Below are positions 1 through 7,013 of a stretch of DNA of 16,968 nt, piece by piece. Made by a program: the position numbers and the translations under genes. The DNA comes from Actinomycetota bacterium (GTDB taxonomy: Bacteria; Actinomycetota; Actinomycetes; Nanopelagicales; Nanopelagicaceae), in NCBI GenBank assembly GCA_947381255.1, contig CANCUC010000004.1, positions 1-16,968 of the forward strand, in the 5' to 3' direction. The notes under the pieces are model-generated. The model was not told where the DNA came from and ran no database searches. It saw only the letters and a list, made by a program, of their open reading frames with translations. Numbering within the stretch: position 1 is the stretch's first letter; each line of letters begins with the position of its first letter.

Positions 1-159
1 GGTGAAATTCCATTTACCGCAATTGTTGAAGTCGTCGCAGCTACCGCTGCAAAACTTGAATCACTTTCAGCTTCCGTGATGCGCGATTTGGCTGATGTCA
101 GTGCAATCGAGCAAGATGCCCGTCAGGTTGCCCAATTACTAGTTCTGGAGAAGAAATAA
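1..159 (+). CDS. dxr: 1-deoxy-D-xylulose 5-phosphate reductoisomerase, C-terminal end (partial)
   Basis: The frame is open from the window edge and encodes 52 residues before TAA at 157-159. The segment begins GEIPFTAIVEVV and continues as an alanine- and leucine-rich helical tail. This resembles the C-terminal helical domain of DXR, which converts deoxyxylulose 5-phosphate to methylerythritol 4-phosphate with NADPH in the MEP isoprenoid pathway. No catalytic or cofactor residues fall in this part, so the call rests on this weak similarity plus context. The next genes are the Rip1/RseP protease and ispG, matching the dxr-rip1-ispG order of Mycobacterium. Its stop overlaps the next start as TAATG, implying translational coupling. 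The 5' part lies outside the window. Confidence 0.8.
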   Translation, partial: GEIPFTAIVEVVAATAAKLESLSASVMRDLADVSAIEQDARQVAQLLVLEKK

Positions 160-1355
160 TGTTGCAAGCTCTTGGAGTTTTAGCCTTTGTCGTAGCGCTT
201 CTACTCTCAGTAATGCTCCATGAATTTGGTCATTTTATCTTCGCAAAGAAATTTGGAATGAAGGTCACCGAATTCTTCCTAGGCTTCGGATACAAAATCT
301 GGTCCTTCACTAAAGGTGAGACCGAGTTCGGAATTAAGGCGATTCCCGCCGGCGGATATTGCCGCATTATCGGTATGTCTATTCACGAGGAGATGAGTGA
401 GGAAGAAGCACCTCGAGCCTTCGTCAAAGCATCTACTCCTCGCCGCTTAATCGTGCTTGCAGCGGGTTCTATTAGCCACTTCATTCTTGGATTCGTACTT
501 CTCTTTGTAATCTTCTTTGGAATTGGTGTATCCACATCACTGCCAATTATTGATCAAGTCCTACCGTGCATAAATACCAGTGCAACCTCCAACGCCTGTC
601 CTGCTGGATCGACACCTTCACCCGCCAAGAGCGCTGGGCTTATGCCTGGAGATCACATCATCTCCGTAAACGGCGCGAAGGTCACAGAGTGGAGCAAAGA
701 TGTACAAGTCATTCGCAACTCAGCAGGTAAGACAATCCACCTAGTGATTGATCGCGCAGGCCAGAGAATTTCTCTTGATGTAAACCCAGCTCAGGTAACG
801 ATTGAAGGCAAGAGCTTTGGGATGCTTGGAATAATCAGCAAGATTGGCCTGCAACGCGAAGGAATCATCACTTCAATTCACGATACGTGGAGCCTTGGTT
901 CAAACTTCTTTTCGACCAGTATTAAATCTCTCATCTCCCTTCCAGGAAAAGTTCCGGCGCTCTTCCGCCAGACCTTCTTGGGTGCAAAGCGCGATGCCAA
1001 CGGTTTAGTCGGAGTGGTCGGAGTTGCTCAGGCCTCTGCTGCAACGGCGAGTGATCACGCCTTGAGTTTTGGAGACAAACTCGAGACCTTCCTCTTGATT
1101 ATCGCCAGCCTCAATATCTTTATCGGAATATTTAATCTGCTTCCACTGCTACCGCTGGATGGCGGGCATATGGCTGTAGCGGTTATCGATGGTTATCGCA
1201 GATGGAGAGCGCGTCGTCGCGCACTTCCAGAACCAGCGCCAATTGACCTCGAAAAGTTGATGCCGATCACAGCCGTGGTCTTTATCTTCCTCGTCGCGCT
1301 CTCATTAATGCTGCTCGCGGCCGATATCTTCAATCCAGTTCACTTCAATCTCTAA
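159..1355 (+). CDS. rip1: Site-2 intramembrane zinc metalloprotease (RseP/Rip1 family, M50)
   Basis: A 398-residue membrane protease. HEFGH at residues 21-25, in the first membrane segment, supplies two zinc-ligand histidines and the catalytic Glu. LDGGH at 333-337, in the third hydrophobic segment, carries the third ligand, Asp334. A single PDZ-type domain lies at about 135-215, with a GLMPGD loop at 160-165. Hydrophobic segments are at about 5-20, 107-127, 310-330 and 370-388. Length matches mycobacterial Rip1 (about 400). The family cleaves membrane-embedded substrates such as anti-sigma factors after a first cut by another protease; the substrate here cannot be told. The start is supported by GGAG at 147-150, eight bases upstream, and by the TAATG overlap with dxr. 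Confidence 0.95.
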   Translation: MLQALGVLAFVVALLLSVMLHEFGHFIFAKKFGMKVTEFFLGFGYKIWSFTKGETEFGIKAIPAGGYCRIIGMSIHEEMSEEEAPRAFVKASTPRRLIVLAAGSISHFILGFVLLFVIFFGIGVSTSLPIIDQVLPCINTSATSNACPAGSTPSPAKSAGLMPGDHIISVNGAKVTEWSKDVQVIRNSAGKTIHLVIDRAGQRISLDVNPAQVTIEGKSFGMLGIISKIGLQREGIITSIHDTWSLGSNFFSTSIKSLISLPGKVPALFRQTFLGAKRDANGLVGVVGVAQASAATASDHALSFGDKLETFLLIIASLNIFIGIFNLLPLLPLDGGHMAVAVIDGYRRWRARRRALPEPAPIDLEKLMPITAVVFIFLVALSLMLLAADIFNPVHFNL

Positions 1356-1374
1356 TTTGAGGCAGAATAAAGCC

Positions 1375-2526
1375 ATGGTCGATCTCGGAATTCCATCAGC
1401 CCCATTGCCAGTTCTCGCACCTCGCCGTAAGAGCAAGCAGCTCAAGGTAGGAAGCGTCCTTGTGGGAGGCGATGCCCCTGTAAGCGTGCAGTCCATGTGC
1501 ACCACGCTCACCTCAGATGTAAATGCCACCCTGCAGCAGATCGCAGAGCTCACAGCCTCTGGCTGCCAGATCGTTCGCGTAGCGGTGCCAAGCCAGGATG
1601 ATGCCGACGCACTGAAGGCCATCGCTAAGAAATCCCAGATTCCAGTTATTGCAGATATTCACTTCCAACCTAAATACATCTTTGCCGCTATCGATGCTGG
1701 ATGCGCTGCCGTTCGCGTCAACCCTGGCAACATCAAGCAATTTGATGACAAGGTGAAGGAAGTAGCGAAGGCGGCGGGAGATGCCGGGATTCCAATTCGT
1801 ATTGGAGTTAACGCTGGCTCACTCGATCCTCGTCTCTTGGCGAAGTATGGAAAGGCCACCCCTGAGGCGCTTGCAGAATCTGCACTCTGGGAGGCATCAC
1901 TCTTTGAAGAGCATGGTTTCTCTGATATCAAGATCTCGGTTAAACACCACGACCCCGTCACCATGGTTAAGGCCTACCGACTCCTCGCCGCGCAATGCGA
2001 TTACCCATTGCATCTTGGCGTAACTGAAGCTGGACCGATCTTCCAAGGAACGATCAAATCTGCAACTGCATTTGGAATTTTGCTCGCTGAAGGAATCGGC
2101 GACACCATCCGTGTCTCACTCTCAGCGCCTCCCGTAGAAGAGGTAAAGGTCGGAATCTCAATTCTGGAATCTCTTAACTTGCGCCAACGTAAGCTCGAGA
2201 TTGTCTCTTGCCCATCATGCGGCCGCGCTCAAGTAGATGTCTATTCACTTGCCGAGAAAGTTCAGGCTGGGTTACAAGGAATGACCGTTCCACTTCGCGT
2301 TGCGGTTATGGGTTGCGTTGTTAATGGACCTGGTGAAGCGCGCGAGGCTGACCTCGGCGTCGCATCTGGAAATGGAAAAGGTCAGATCTTCGTACGCGGT
2401 GAGGTCATCAAGACTGTTCCAGAGGCCGAGATTGTTGAGACTTTGATCTTTGAAGCCAATCGCTTGGCCGATGAGATGGCCGCTGCAGGTGTTGCCTCAG
2501 GCACACCTACCGTGAACGGTCTGTAA
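1375..2526 (+). CDS. ispG: 4-hydroxy-3-methylbut-2-en-1-yl diphosphate synthase (GcpE/IspG)
   Basis: IspG is the [4Fe-4S] enzyme that converts methylerythritol cyclodiphosphate to HMBPP, the penultimate MEP-pathway step. Numbered from ATG 1375 (383 residues), the cluster ligands are Cys279, Cys282 (SCPSCGR), Cys314 (MGCVVNGPGEA) and Glu321. Conserved stretches include DIHFQPKYIFAAIDAG, RVNPGNIK and LGVTEAGP, and I know the whole protein to be closely similar to mycobacterial GcpE. I chose ATG 1375 (MVDLGIPSAP...) because actinobacterial orthologues begin that way. A TTG at 1357 in the same frame would add six residues and has no convincing ribosome site. GAGG at 1359-1362 precedes the ATG by a rather long 12 bases. 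It sits 19 bases after rip1 and belongs with dxr functionally. Confidence 0.96.
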   Translation: MVDLGIPSAPLPVLAPRRKSKQLKVGSVLVGGDAPVSVQSMCTTLTSDVNATLQQIAELTASGCQIVRVAVPSQDDADALKAIAKKSQIPVIADIHFQPKYIFAAIDAGCAAVRVNPGNIKQFDDKVKEVAKAAGDAGIPIRIGVNAGSLDPRLLAKYGKATPEALAESALWEASLFEEHGFSDIKISVKHHDPVTMVKAYRLLAAQCDYPLHLGVTEAGPIFQGTIKSATAFGILLAEGIGDTIRVSLSAPPVEEVKVGISILESLNLRQRKLEIVSCPSCGRAQVDVYSLAEKVQAGLQGMTVPLRVAVMGCVVNGPGEAREADLGVASGNGKGQIFVRGEVIKTVPEAEIVETLIFEANRLADEMAAAGVASGTPTVNGL

Positions 2527-2554
2527 CCACTTCCTCGTTAGATAAGGTTCTCGC

Positions 2555-4282
2555 ATGTTGCGAATGTCTACCTTATTGCTGCGCACTTTGCGCGATGACC
2601 CAGCAGATGCTGAGGTTGCAAGCCACCGTCTGCTCGTCCGCGCTGGATATGTCCGCCGGGTTGCTGCAGGAATTTACTCGTGGTTGCCGCTCGGATATCG
2701 CACCTATCGCAATGTAGAAAAAGTCGTCCGCGAAGAGATGGATAACGCTGGTTTCCAGGAAGTTCATTTCCCTGCGCTCTTGCCACGCGACCCATATGAG
2801 TCAACCAATCGTTGGACCGAGTACGGTCCTGACCTTTTTCGTCTCAAGGATCGCAAGGGAAATGATTACCTCCTAGGTCCAACCCATGAAGAGATGTTCA
2901 CATTGATGGTGAAGGGGGAGTTCTCCTCCTATAAAGATCTTCCATTATCGATCTATCAGATTCAAACTAAGTATCGCGATGAACCTCGTCCGCGTAGCGG
3001 AATTATCCGTGGCCGCGAATTCGTGATGAAAGATTCATACTCATTCGATATTGATGATGCCGGTCTCGAGGCTTCCTACCAACGCCACCGCGAGGCATAT
3101 ATCAAGACCTTTAATCGCCTTGGATTGAAGTTCAATATTGTCTCGGCGATGTCCGGCGCAATGGGCGGCTCAAAATCTGAAGAGTTCTTAGCTCCATGCC
3201 CAACGGGTGAAGATACTTACGTACTCTGCGAAAAATGTGGTTACGCCGCAAATGTCGAGGCGATGGTTACAAAGGTTGATGCGTATAAAGGCGAAGTTCC
3301 ACCCGCCTTTGAAATCTTTGATTCGCCAAATACTCCAACGATTGATTCACTCGTTGAACTCGTTAATTCGAAGTTCGGAATCTCAATCACCGGCGCAGAT
3401 ACTCTGAAGAATGTTCTTCTGATGGCCGATGGAAAAGCAATTTCGATATTGGTTCCAGGCGATCGTGAAGTCGATCTCAAGCGCGTAGGTGCAAACCTCG
3501 CAGGAGTTCAAGACCTTCGTCTCTTTGAAGATGAGGATTTTGCGAAGTACCCAGGTTTGGTCAAGGGATATGTTGGACCTCAGGATGCGGCAAAGCTCGG
3601 CATTACCGTCTACGCAGATCCTCGAATCGTTATTGGTTCACATTGGATTACGGGTGCAAATGAGCGCGACAAGCATGCACGATATGTAACTCATGGCCGT
3701 GATTTTGAGGTGACGGCATTTGTTGAAGCTGCAGAGGTTAAGGCTGGAGATCCTTGTCCAACCTGCCAAACCCCGGTCGTTATCGATCGCGCGATTGAGA
3801 TTGGCCATATCTTCCAACTCGGTCGCAAATATGCGCAGGCACTTGGCCTCACAGTTCTCGATCAAAATGGCAAGGCTCAAGTAGTGACCATGGGCTCCTA
3901 TGGAATTGGCGTATCACGCGCAGTTGCGGCTATCGCCGAACAATCTCATGATGAGATCGGATTAATCTGGCCACGAGAGATCGCTCCAGCAGAAGTTCAT
4001 GTGGTTGCCGCGGGTAAAGATGAGAGCATCTTCAACTTTGCCGAGCAGCTCACAGAGCAGCTTGAAGCTATGGGTTTAACCGTCCTTCTTGATGATCGCA
4101 AGGATGCAAGTCCTGGCGTGAAATTCAAGGATGCTGAATTAATCGGCATTCCATATATCGTCATCGTTGGAAAGTCCTTACAAGAGGGCAAGATTGAATT
4201 TCGCGTGCGCAGCCTTGGAAGCAAGGTTGAGTTTGCAACCGATAGCGCGGTTGCAGAGATCATCGCTGCAATTAACAATTAG
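2555..4282 (+). CDS. proS: Prolyl-tRNA synthetase, bacterial type with INS editing domain
   Basis: A class II aminoacyl-tRNA synthetase of 575 residues that charges tRNA-Pro in the cytoplasm. Its length equals the long bacterial form (E. coli 572), which carries the INS domain that clears Ala-tRNA-Pro. That domain should occupy roughly residues 225-405, between motifs 2 and 3. Motif 2 is at about 139-163, including YRDEPRPRSG and GREFVMKDSYSF. Motif 3 is GSYGIGVSR at 447-455. The anticodon-binding domain follows from about 470. The start MLRMSTLLLRTLRDDPADAE is typical of actinobacterial ProS; an internal ATG at 2564 would lose three residues. It lies 28 bases after ispG with only a weak AAGG at 2544-2547, so it may be read through from the upstream operon. 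Confidence 0.97.
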   Translation: MLRMSTLLLRTLRDDPADAEVASHRLLVRAGYVRRVAAGIYSWLPLGYRTYRNVEKVVREEMDNAGFQEVHFPALLPRDPYESTNRWTEYGPDLFRLKDRKGNDYLLGPTHEEMFTLMVKGEFSSYKDLPLSIYQIQTKYRDEPRPRSGIIRGREFVMKDSYSFDIDDAGLEASYQRHREAYIKTFNRLGLKFNIVSAMSGAMGGSKSEEFLAPCPTGEDTYVLCEKCGYAANVEAMVTKVDAYKGEVPPAFEIFDSPNTPTIDSLVELVNSKFGISITGADTLKNVLLMADGKAISILVPGDREVDLKRVGANLAGVQDLRLFEDEDFAKYPGLVKGYVGPQDAAKLGITVYADPRIVIGSHWITGANERDKHARYVTHGRDFEVTAFVEAAEVKAGDPCPTCQTPVVIDRAIEIGHIFQLGRKYAQALGLTVLDQNGKAQVVTMGSYGIGVSRAVAAIAEQSHDEIGLIWPREIAPAEVHVVAAGKDESIFNFAEQLTEQLEAMGLTVLLDDRKDASPGVKFKDAELIGIPYIVIVGKSLQEGKIEFRVRSLGSKVEFATDSAVAEIIAAINN

Positions 4283-4289
4283 TTAAAAG

Positions 4290-5057
4290 ATGTCCATCCT
4301 CACCTTCATTTTCTTAGCTCTGGCCTCTGGCTTTGCGGGATTTGTTGATGCCGTTGCAGGTGGTGGGGGATTGGTTCAACTTCCCGCGCTCTTGATTGGT
4401 ATTTCCAATAAACCAATTCCGATGATCTTGGGAACAAATAAGATCCCTTCAATCTTTGGAACATCAAGTGCGGCCGCTTCATACTTTAAAAAGGTAAGAC
4501 CGGATCTGCGCCTAACTCTCTCGATGGCGATTCCTGCCTTAATCGGATCAGTCGCCGGTGCACATCTGGCATCTCACTTCCCAACTTCAGTATTTCATCC
4601 ACTTATTTTGACTCTGCTTGTTTTGGTTGGGATCTATACCTGGCGCAAACCAAACCTTGGCCTCAATGAAAATCTCCGCTATTCCGCCAGCACGAGATTA
4701 TGGATTGTCGCTGCCTGCGGATTGCTTATAGGTTTTTACGATGGCCTCTTTGGACCCGGTACCGGAACTTTCTTAGTCTTCCTTCTAGTGATTGTTGTTG
4801 GCTATGAATTTCTTAAGGCGAGTGCCACCGCAAAACTTGTAAATATTTCCACCAATTTTGGCGCAATCGTCACCTTCCAAATCACTGGACATATCTGGTG
4901 GAAACTCGGCCTAGCCCTCGCTTTTGCTAATGTCACCGGAGCACTTATTGGTTCACGTCTCGCGATTCGAGGCGGCTCTCCGCTGGTGCGCAAGATCTTC
5001 CTATTGGTGGTGGCGGCTCTGATCGCAAAATTGAGTTATGATTGGATCTATAACTAA
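4290..5057 (+). CDS. TSUP family membrane transporter (TauE/SafE type)
   Basis: A 255-residue, very hydrophobic protein with about eight membrane segments. It shows the internal duplication typical of TauE/SafE (PF01925): GFAGFVDAVAGGGGLVQLPALL then LGTNKIPSIFGTS in the first half, echoed by GFYDGLFGPGTGTFLVFLL then ATAKLVNISTNFGA in the second. The family moves sulfite, sulfonates, sulfolactate and related organic anions across the cytoplasmic membrane. The substrate here cannot be read from sequence, and no sulfur-metabolism gene is nearby. It starts seven bases after proS and ends 21 bases before rimP, so it is probably cotranscribed with translation genes despite having no evident role there. 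Confidence 0.9.
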   Translation: MSILTFIFLALASGFAGFVDAVAGGGGLVQLPALLIGISNKPIPMILGTNKIPSIFGTSSAAASYFKKVRPDLRLTLSMAIPALIGSVAGAHLASHFPTSVFHPLILTLLVLVGIYTWRKPNLGLNENLRYSASTRLWIVAACGLLIGFYDGLFGPGTGTFLVFLLVIVVGYEFLKASATAKLVNISTNFGAIVTFQITGHIWWKLGLALAFANVTGALIGSRLAIRGGSPLVRKIFLLVVAALIAKLSYDWIYN

Positions 5058-5078
5058 ATAGCGGAAAGAGAGCCAGAG

Positions 5079-5531
5079 ATGAGTATTATCGAAAGTGTTA
5101 CGGGAGCGATTGCTCCGATTATTGAAGCATCTGGCATGTATCTTGAAGAGGTCACCTTGACTGGTGGAAGCCCAACAATCCTCGCCGTTATTGTCGATAG
5201 CGATACCCATTTAAACCTTGATCAAGTTACCTCTGTAACCAAAGAGATCTCCGAAGTACTGGAGAACCTAGCAGAGCTTGGTGAAACTCCATTTACACTC
5301 GAAGTTTCTTCACCGGGAATTGATCGTCCGCTGACCCTTCCGCGCCACTGGCGCAAGAACCACGGTCGCCTAGCAACACTCAAGTTACATAATGGCCAAC
5401 TTGTTAAGGGCCGTATCGGTGAGTATCTAGATGAGAAGGTAAAGATCGACGAGCAAGAGGTCGCGCTTGCTGATATCGAAAAGGCGAACGTTGAAATTGA
5501 ATTTAAGTCCCTTAAAAAGGGAGACGAATAA
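5079..5531 (+). CDS. rimP: Ribosome maturation factor RimP
   Basis: A 150-residue cytoplasmic protein that binds the 30S precursor and assists assembly around S12 and the central pseudoknot. The family signature is LEVSSPGIDRPLTLPRHW in the middle of the protein, after the N-terminal alpha/beta domain (ILAVIVDSD). A C-terminal Sm-like barrel (NGQLVKGRIGEYLDEKVKID) follows. The length is normal for the family. GGAAAGAG at 5062-5069 gives a good ribosome site nine bases before ATG. It is the first gene of the nusA-infB cluster, and its stop overlaps the nusA start as TAATG, so the two are probably translationally coupled. Confidence 0.96.
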   Translation: MSIIESVTGAIAPIIEASGMYLEEVTLTGGSPTILAVIVDSDTHLNLDQVTSVTKEISEVLENLAELGETPFTLEVSSPGIDRPLTLPRHWRKNHGRLATLKLHNGQLVKGRIGEYLDEKVKIDEQEVALADIEKANVEIEFKSLKKGDE

Positions 5532-6637
5532 TGAGTGTGGATGTAGATGCCCTTCTAGCGATGACGCTAGAAAAAGGAATCCCGCTCGAGAAGCTCATCA
5601 ACTCAATTGAACAGACCGTCACCGAGGCTTACATTGAACTACCTGATGCCATGCCGCAAGGTCGTTCAGTTCTAAATCGCCAGACTGGTGAGATCTTGAT
5701 TCATGTCCCGCAATTTAATGATGAGGGCATCTATACCGAGACCATTACCCATATGCCAGAGGGTTTCGAGTCAAAGATTAAATCTGTAGTGCGCAAGGTT
5801 CTCAAAGAGAAGATGCGTGCCATGAATGATGCGGGCATCGTCGCGGAGTTCTCCGGCAACGTTGGAGACATCATCTCTGGAATTGTTCAGCAGGGCCGTG
5901 ACTCCACAATCATTTATGTTGACCTTGGCCGGGTCGAGGGAAAGATTCCTCAAGTTGAACAGGTTCCCACCGAGAGTTACAAGCATGGAGATCGCATTAA
6001 GGCTTATGTCGTAGATGTACGACAAGGAGAGAAGGGTCCTGAGGTCACTCTCTCTAGAACCCACCCAAATTTTGTGAAGATGTTATTCACACTAGAAGTC
6101 CCAGAGTTAAAAGATCGGGTCGTTGAAATTGTTGGCGTATCGCGCGAGCCTGGACAACGATCCAAGGTTTCAGTTCGATCTCATCGCGTCGGAGTAAGTC
6201 CTAAGGGTGCGTTGATTGGCCCCATGGGCGCACGCTCTAAAGCAGTCATGGATGAACTCAATGGCGAGAAGATCGACATCGTTGATTATTCAGAGGATCC
6301 AGCGACATATGTTGCGAACGCTCTTGCTCCCGCTCGAGTTACCAGCGTTGAGGTAGTCGATCTTGAGGCAAAATCAGCGAAGGTGATCGTTCCTGATTTC
6401 CAACTCTCGTTAGCAATCGGCAAAGATGGCCAAAATGTCCGTCTGGCAGTACGGCTCACCGGTTGGCGGATGGATATCCATCCAGATAATCCGGTTGAAC
6501 GCCTCTTGAAGCCAAGTGATATTGCTAAGGCTGAAGCAGCTGCCGCCGCAGCGGAATTAGCCGCCGCCGAAGCGCTCGCGGCCCAGGAAAGTGCCGCCCA
6601 GGAAGAGGAATTACGCCCCACGGCTCTGAGCGAGTAA
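5531..6637 (+). CDS. nusA: Transcription termination/antitermination factor NusA
   Basis: A 368-residue RNA polymerase accessory factor that modulates pausing, termination and antitermination. Domain order is standard: RNA polymerase-binding N-terminal domain (1 to about 105), S1 domain (about 111-178), KH1 with GALIGPMGAR at 226-235, and KH2 with AIGKDGQNVR starting near 295. The KH1 loop reads GPMG, where GPRG or GPKG is more usual. From about residue 330 the protein ends in an alanine/glutamate-rich tail; the acidic repeats of E. coli NusA are absent, as usual in actinobacteria. AAGGGAG at 5517-5523 lies seven bases before ATG, and the start overlaps the rimP stop. Position between rimP and ylxR-infB is canonical. 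Confidence 0.97.
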   Translation: MSVDVDALLAMTLEKGIPLEKLINSIEQTVTEAYIELPDAMPQGRSVLNRQTGEILIHVPQFNDEGIYTETITHMPEGFESKIKSVVRKVLKEKMRAMNDAGIVAEFSGNVGDIISGIVQQGRDSTIIYVDLGRVEGKIPQVEQVPTESYKHGDRIKAYVVDVRQGEKGPEVTLSRTHPNFVKMLFTLEVPELKDRVVEIVGVSREPGQRSKVSVRSHRVGVSPKGALIGPMGARSKAVMDELNGEKIDIVDYSEDPATYVANALAPARVTSVEVVDLEAKSAKVIVPDFQLSLAIGKDGQNVRLAVRLTGWRMDIHPDNPVERLLKPSDIAKAEAAAAAAELAAAEALAAQESAAQEEELRPTALSE

Positions 6638-6648
6638 GGTTCTCCTCA

Positions 6649-6888
6649 ATGGTCCCGATGCGAAGCTGTATCGCGTGTCGGAGCCGGGAGAGTTCGCAAG
6701 GACTTCTTCACCTAGTTCTGATTTCGGATCGGGTAACTCCAGATCCAAATCATGTTCTACCTGGTCGAGGAGCTTGGCTACATCCGAGATGTTTCGAAGT
6801 AGCCCAGACACGGAGATCTTTTAATCGGGCATTTAAGTCCGGTGGAGAACTTCAACTCCAGGACCTGCAAGCATTTTTAACAAACTAG
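6649..6888 (+). CDS. ylxR: YlxR family RNA-binding protein (DUF448; RnpM family)
   Basis: A 79-residue protein carrying the YlxR hallmarks: RSCIACR near the N-terminus and GRGAWLHPRC followed by RRSFNRAF in the centre. The family sits almost always between nusA and infB, as here. Work on Bacillus homologues points to RNA binding and modulation of RNase P, hence the newer name RnpM; whether that holds here is inference. ATG 6649 has AAGG at 6636-6639 nine bases upstream. ATG 6658 in the same frame is an alternative that would give MRSCIACR. Codon choice differs from its neighbours: none of the nine Arg codons is CGT or CGC (five CGG, two CGA, two AGA), and all three Cys codons are TGT. The protein is probably made at a low level. 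Confidence 0.93.
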   Translation: MVPMRSCIACRSRESSQGLLHLVLISDRVTPDPNHVLPGRGAWLHPRCFEVAQTRRSFNRAFKSGGELQLQDLQAFLTN

Positions 6889-6901
6889 TTTGATCCATCA
6901 C

Positions 6902-6907
6902 AAGGAG
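6902..6907 (+). promoter_or_regulatory. Strong Shine-Dalgarno in front of a leader mini-ORF
   Basis: AAGGAG at 6902-6907 lies five bases before ATG 6913, giving a near-ideal ribosome binding site that serves no long gene. It lies 14 bases beyond the ylxR stop codon. It looks at least as good as the site in front of infB itself, which argues that the 7-codon ORF behind it is really translated. Confidence 0.6.
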
Positions 6908-6912
6908 CAAAA

Positions 6913-6936
6913 ATGAAGGCATACACACAATCATGA
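6913..6936 (+). CDS. Leader mini-ORF 1 upstream of infB (MKAYTQS)
   Basis: A 7-residue ORF encoding MKAYTQS with TGA at 6934-6936, preceded by the canonical AAGGAG at 6902-6907. Its stop overlaps the next ATG as ATGA at 6933-6936, within the 5' arm of a hairpin. It resembles no protein family and is too short for one. The inferred role is a translated leader that places a ribosome at the hairpin and controls or couples infB expression. Translation is supported only by the ribosome site and the arrangement. Confidence 0.4.
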   Translation: MKAYTQS

Positions 6937-6953
6937 GCACCGCGCGCTCATGA
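6931..6953 (+). promoter_or_regulatory. Hairpin in the infB leader
   Basis: A perfect 8-bp inverted repeat, TCATGAGC (6931-6938) and GCTCATGA (6946-6953), with a 7-base loop ACCGCGC. There is no T-run behind it, so it is not an intrinsic terminator. Each arm contains one of the two ATGA stop-start junctions of the mini-ORF chain. A ribosome finishing mini-ORF 1 would therefore melt the stem. This fits a translation-sensitive leader switch, but that function is inferred. Confidence 0.5.
6933..6953 (+). CDS. Leader mini-ORF 2 upstream of infB (MSTARS)
   Basis: A 6-residue ORF encoding MSTARS that lies wholly inside the hairpin at 6931-6953. Its ATG overlaps the stop of mini-ORF 1 (ATGA at 6933-6936), and its TGA overlaps the ATG of mini-ORF 3 (ATGA at 6950-6953). 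It has no ribosome site of its own, so it could be reached only by reinitiation or coupling. From memory, and not checked here, Streptomyces infB leaders carry similar short ATGAGCAC/ATGAGTAC units. Confidence 0.3.
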   Translation: MSTARS

Positions 6954-6970
6954 GTAAGGCATTTATTTAG
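6950..6970 (+). CDS. Leader mini-ORF 3 upstream of infB (MSKAFI)
   Basis: A 6-residue ORF encoding MSKAFI with TAG at 6968-6970, joined to mini-ORF 2 by an ATGA overlap. It begins with ATGAGTA, a near repeat of the ATGAGCA that opens mini-ORF 2 seventeen bases earlier. It ends 43 bases before the infB GTG, which has its own ribosome site. Function is unknown; it is reported because it completes a three-step chain of overlaps. Confidence 0.28.
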   Translation: MSKAFI

Positions 6971-7001
6971 GCTTCGGCGATAGACGCAGGGGCCAAGAAC
7001 C

Positions 7002-7008
7002 AGGAAGG
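7002..7008 (+). promoter_or_regulatory. infB ribosome binding site
   Basis: AGGAAGG lies five bases before GTG 7014 and decides the infB start. The GTG is the only initiation codon that gives the standard IF-2 N-terminus MAKVRVYELAKELG. Confidence 0.75.
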
Positions 7009-7013
7009 CAACT

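Noticed and set aside
1357..1374. TTG 1357 as the ispG start, giving MRQNKAMVDLG
   Set aside because: No ribosome site precedes it, and homologous proteins begin close to the ATG at 1375. It remains a minor alternative.
6889..7013. The infB-leader hairpin as an intrinsic terminator after ylxR
   Set aside because: The stem is followed by GTAAGG instead of a U-run, and infB downstream has no obvious promoter of its own.
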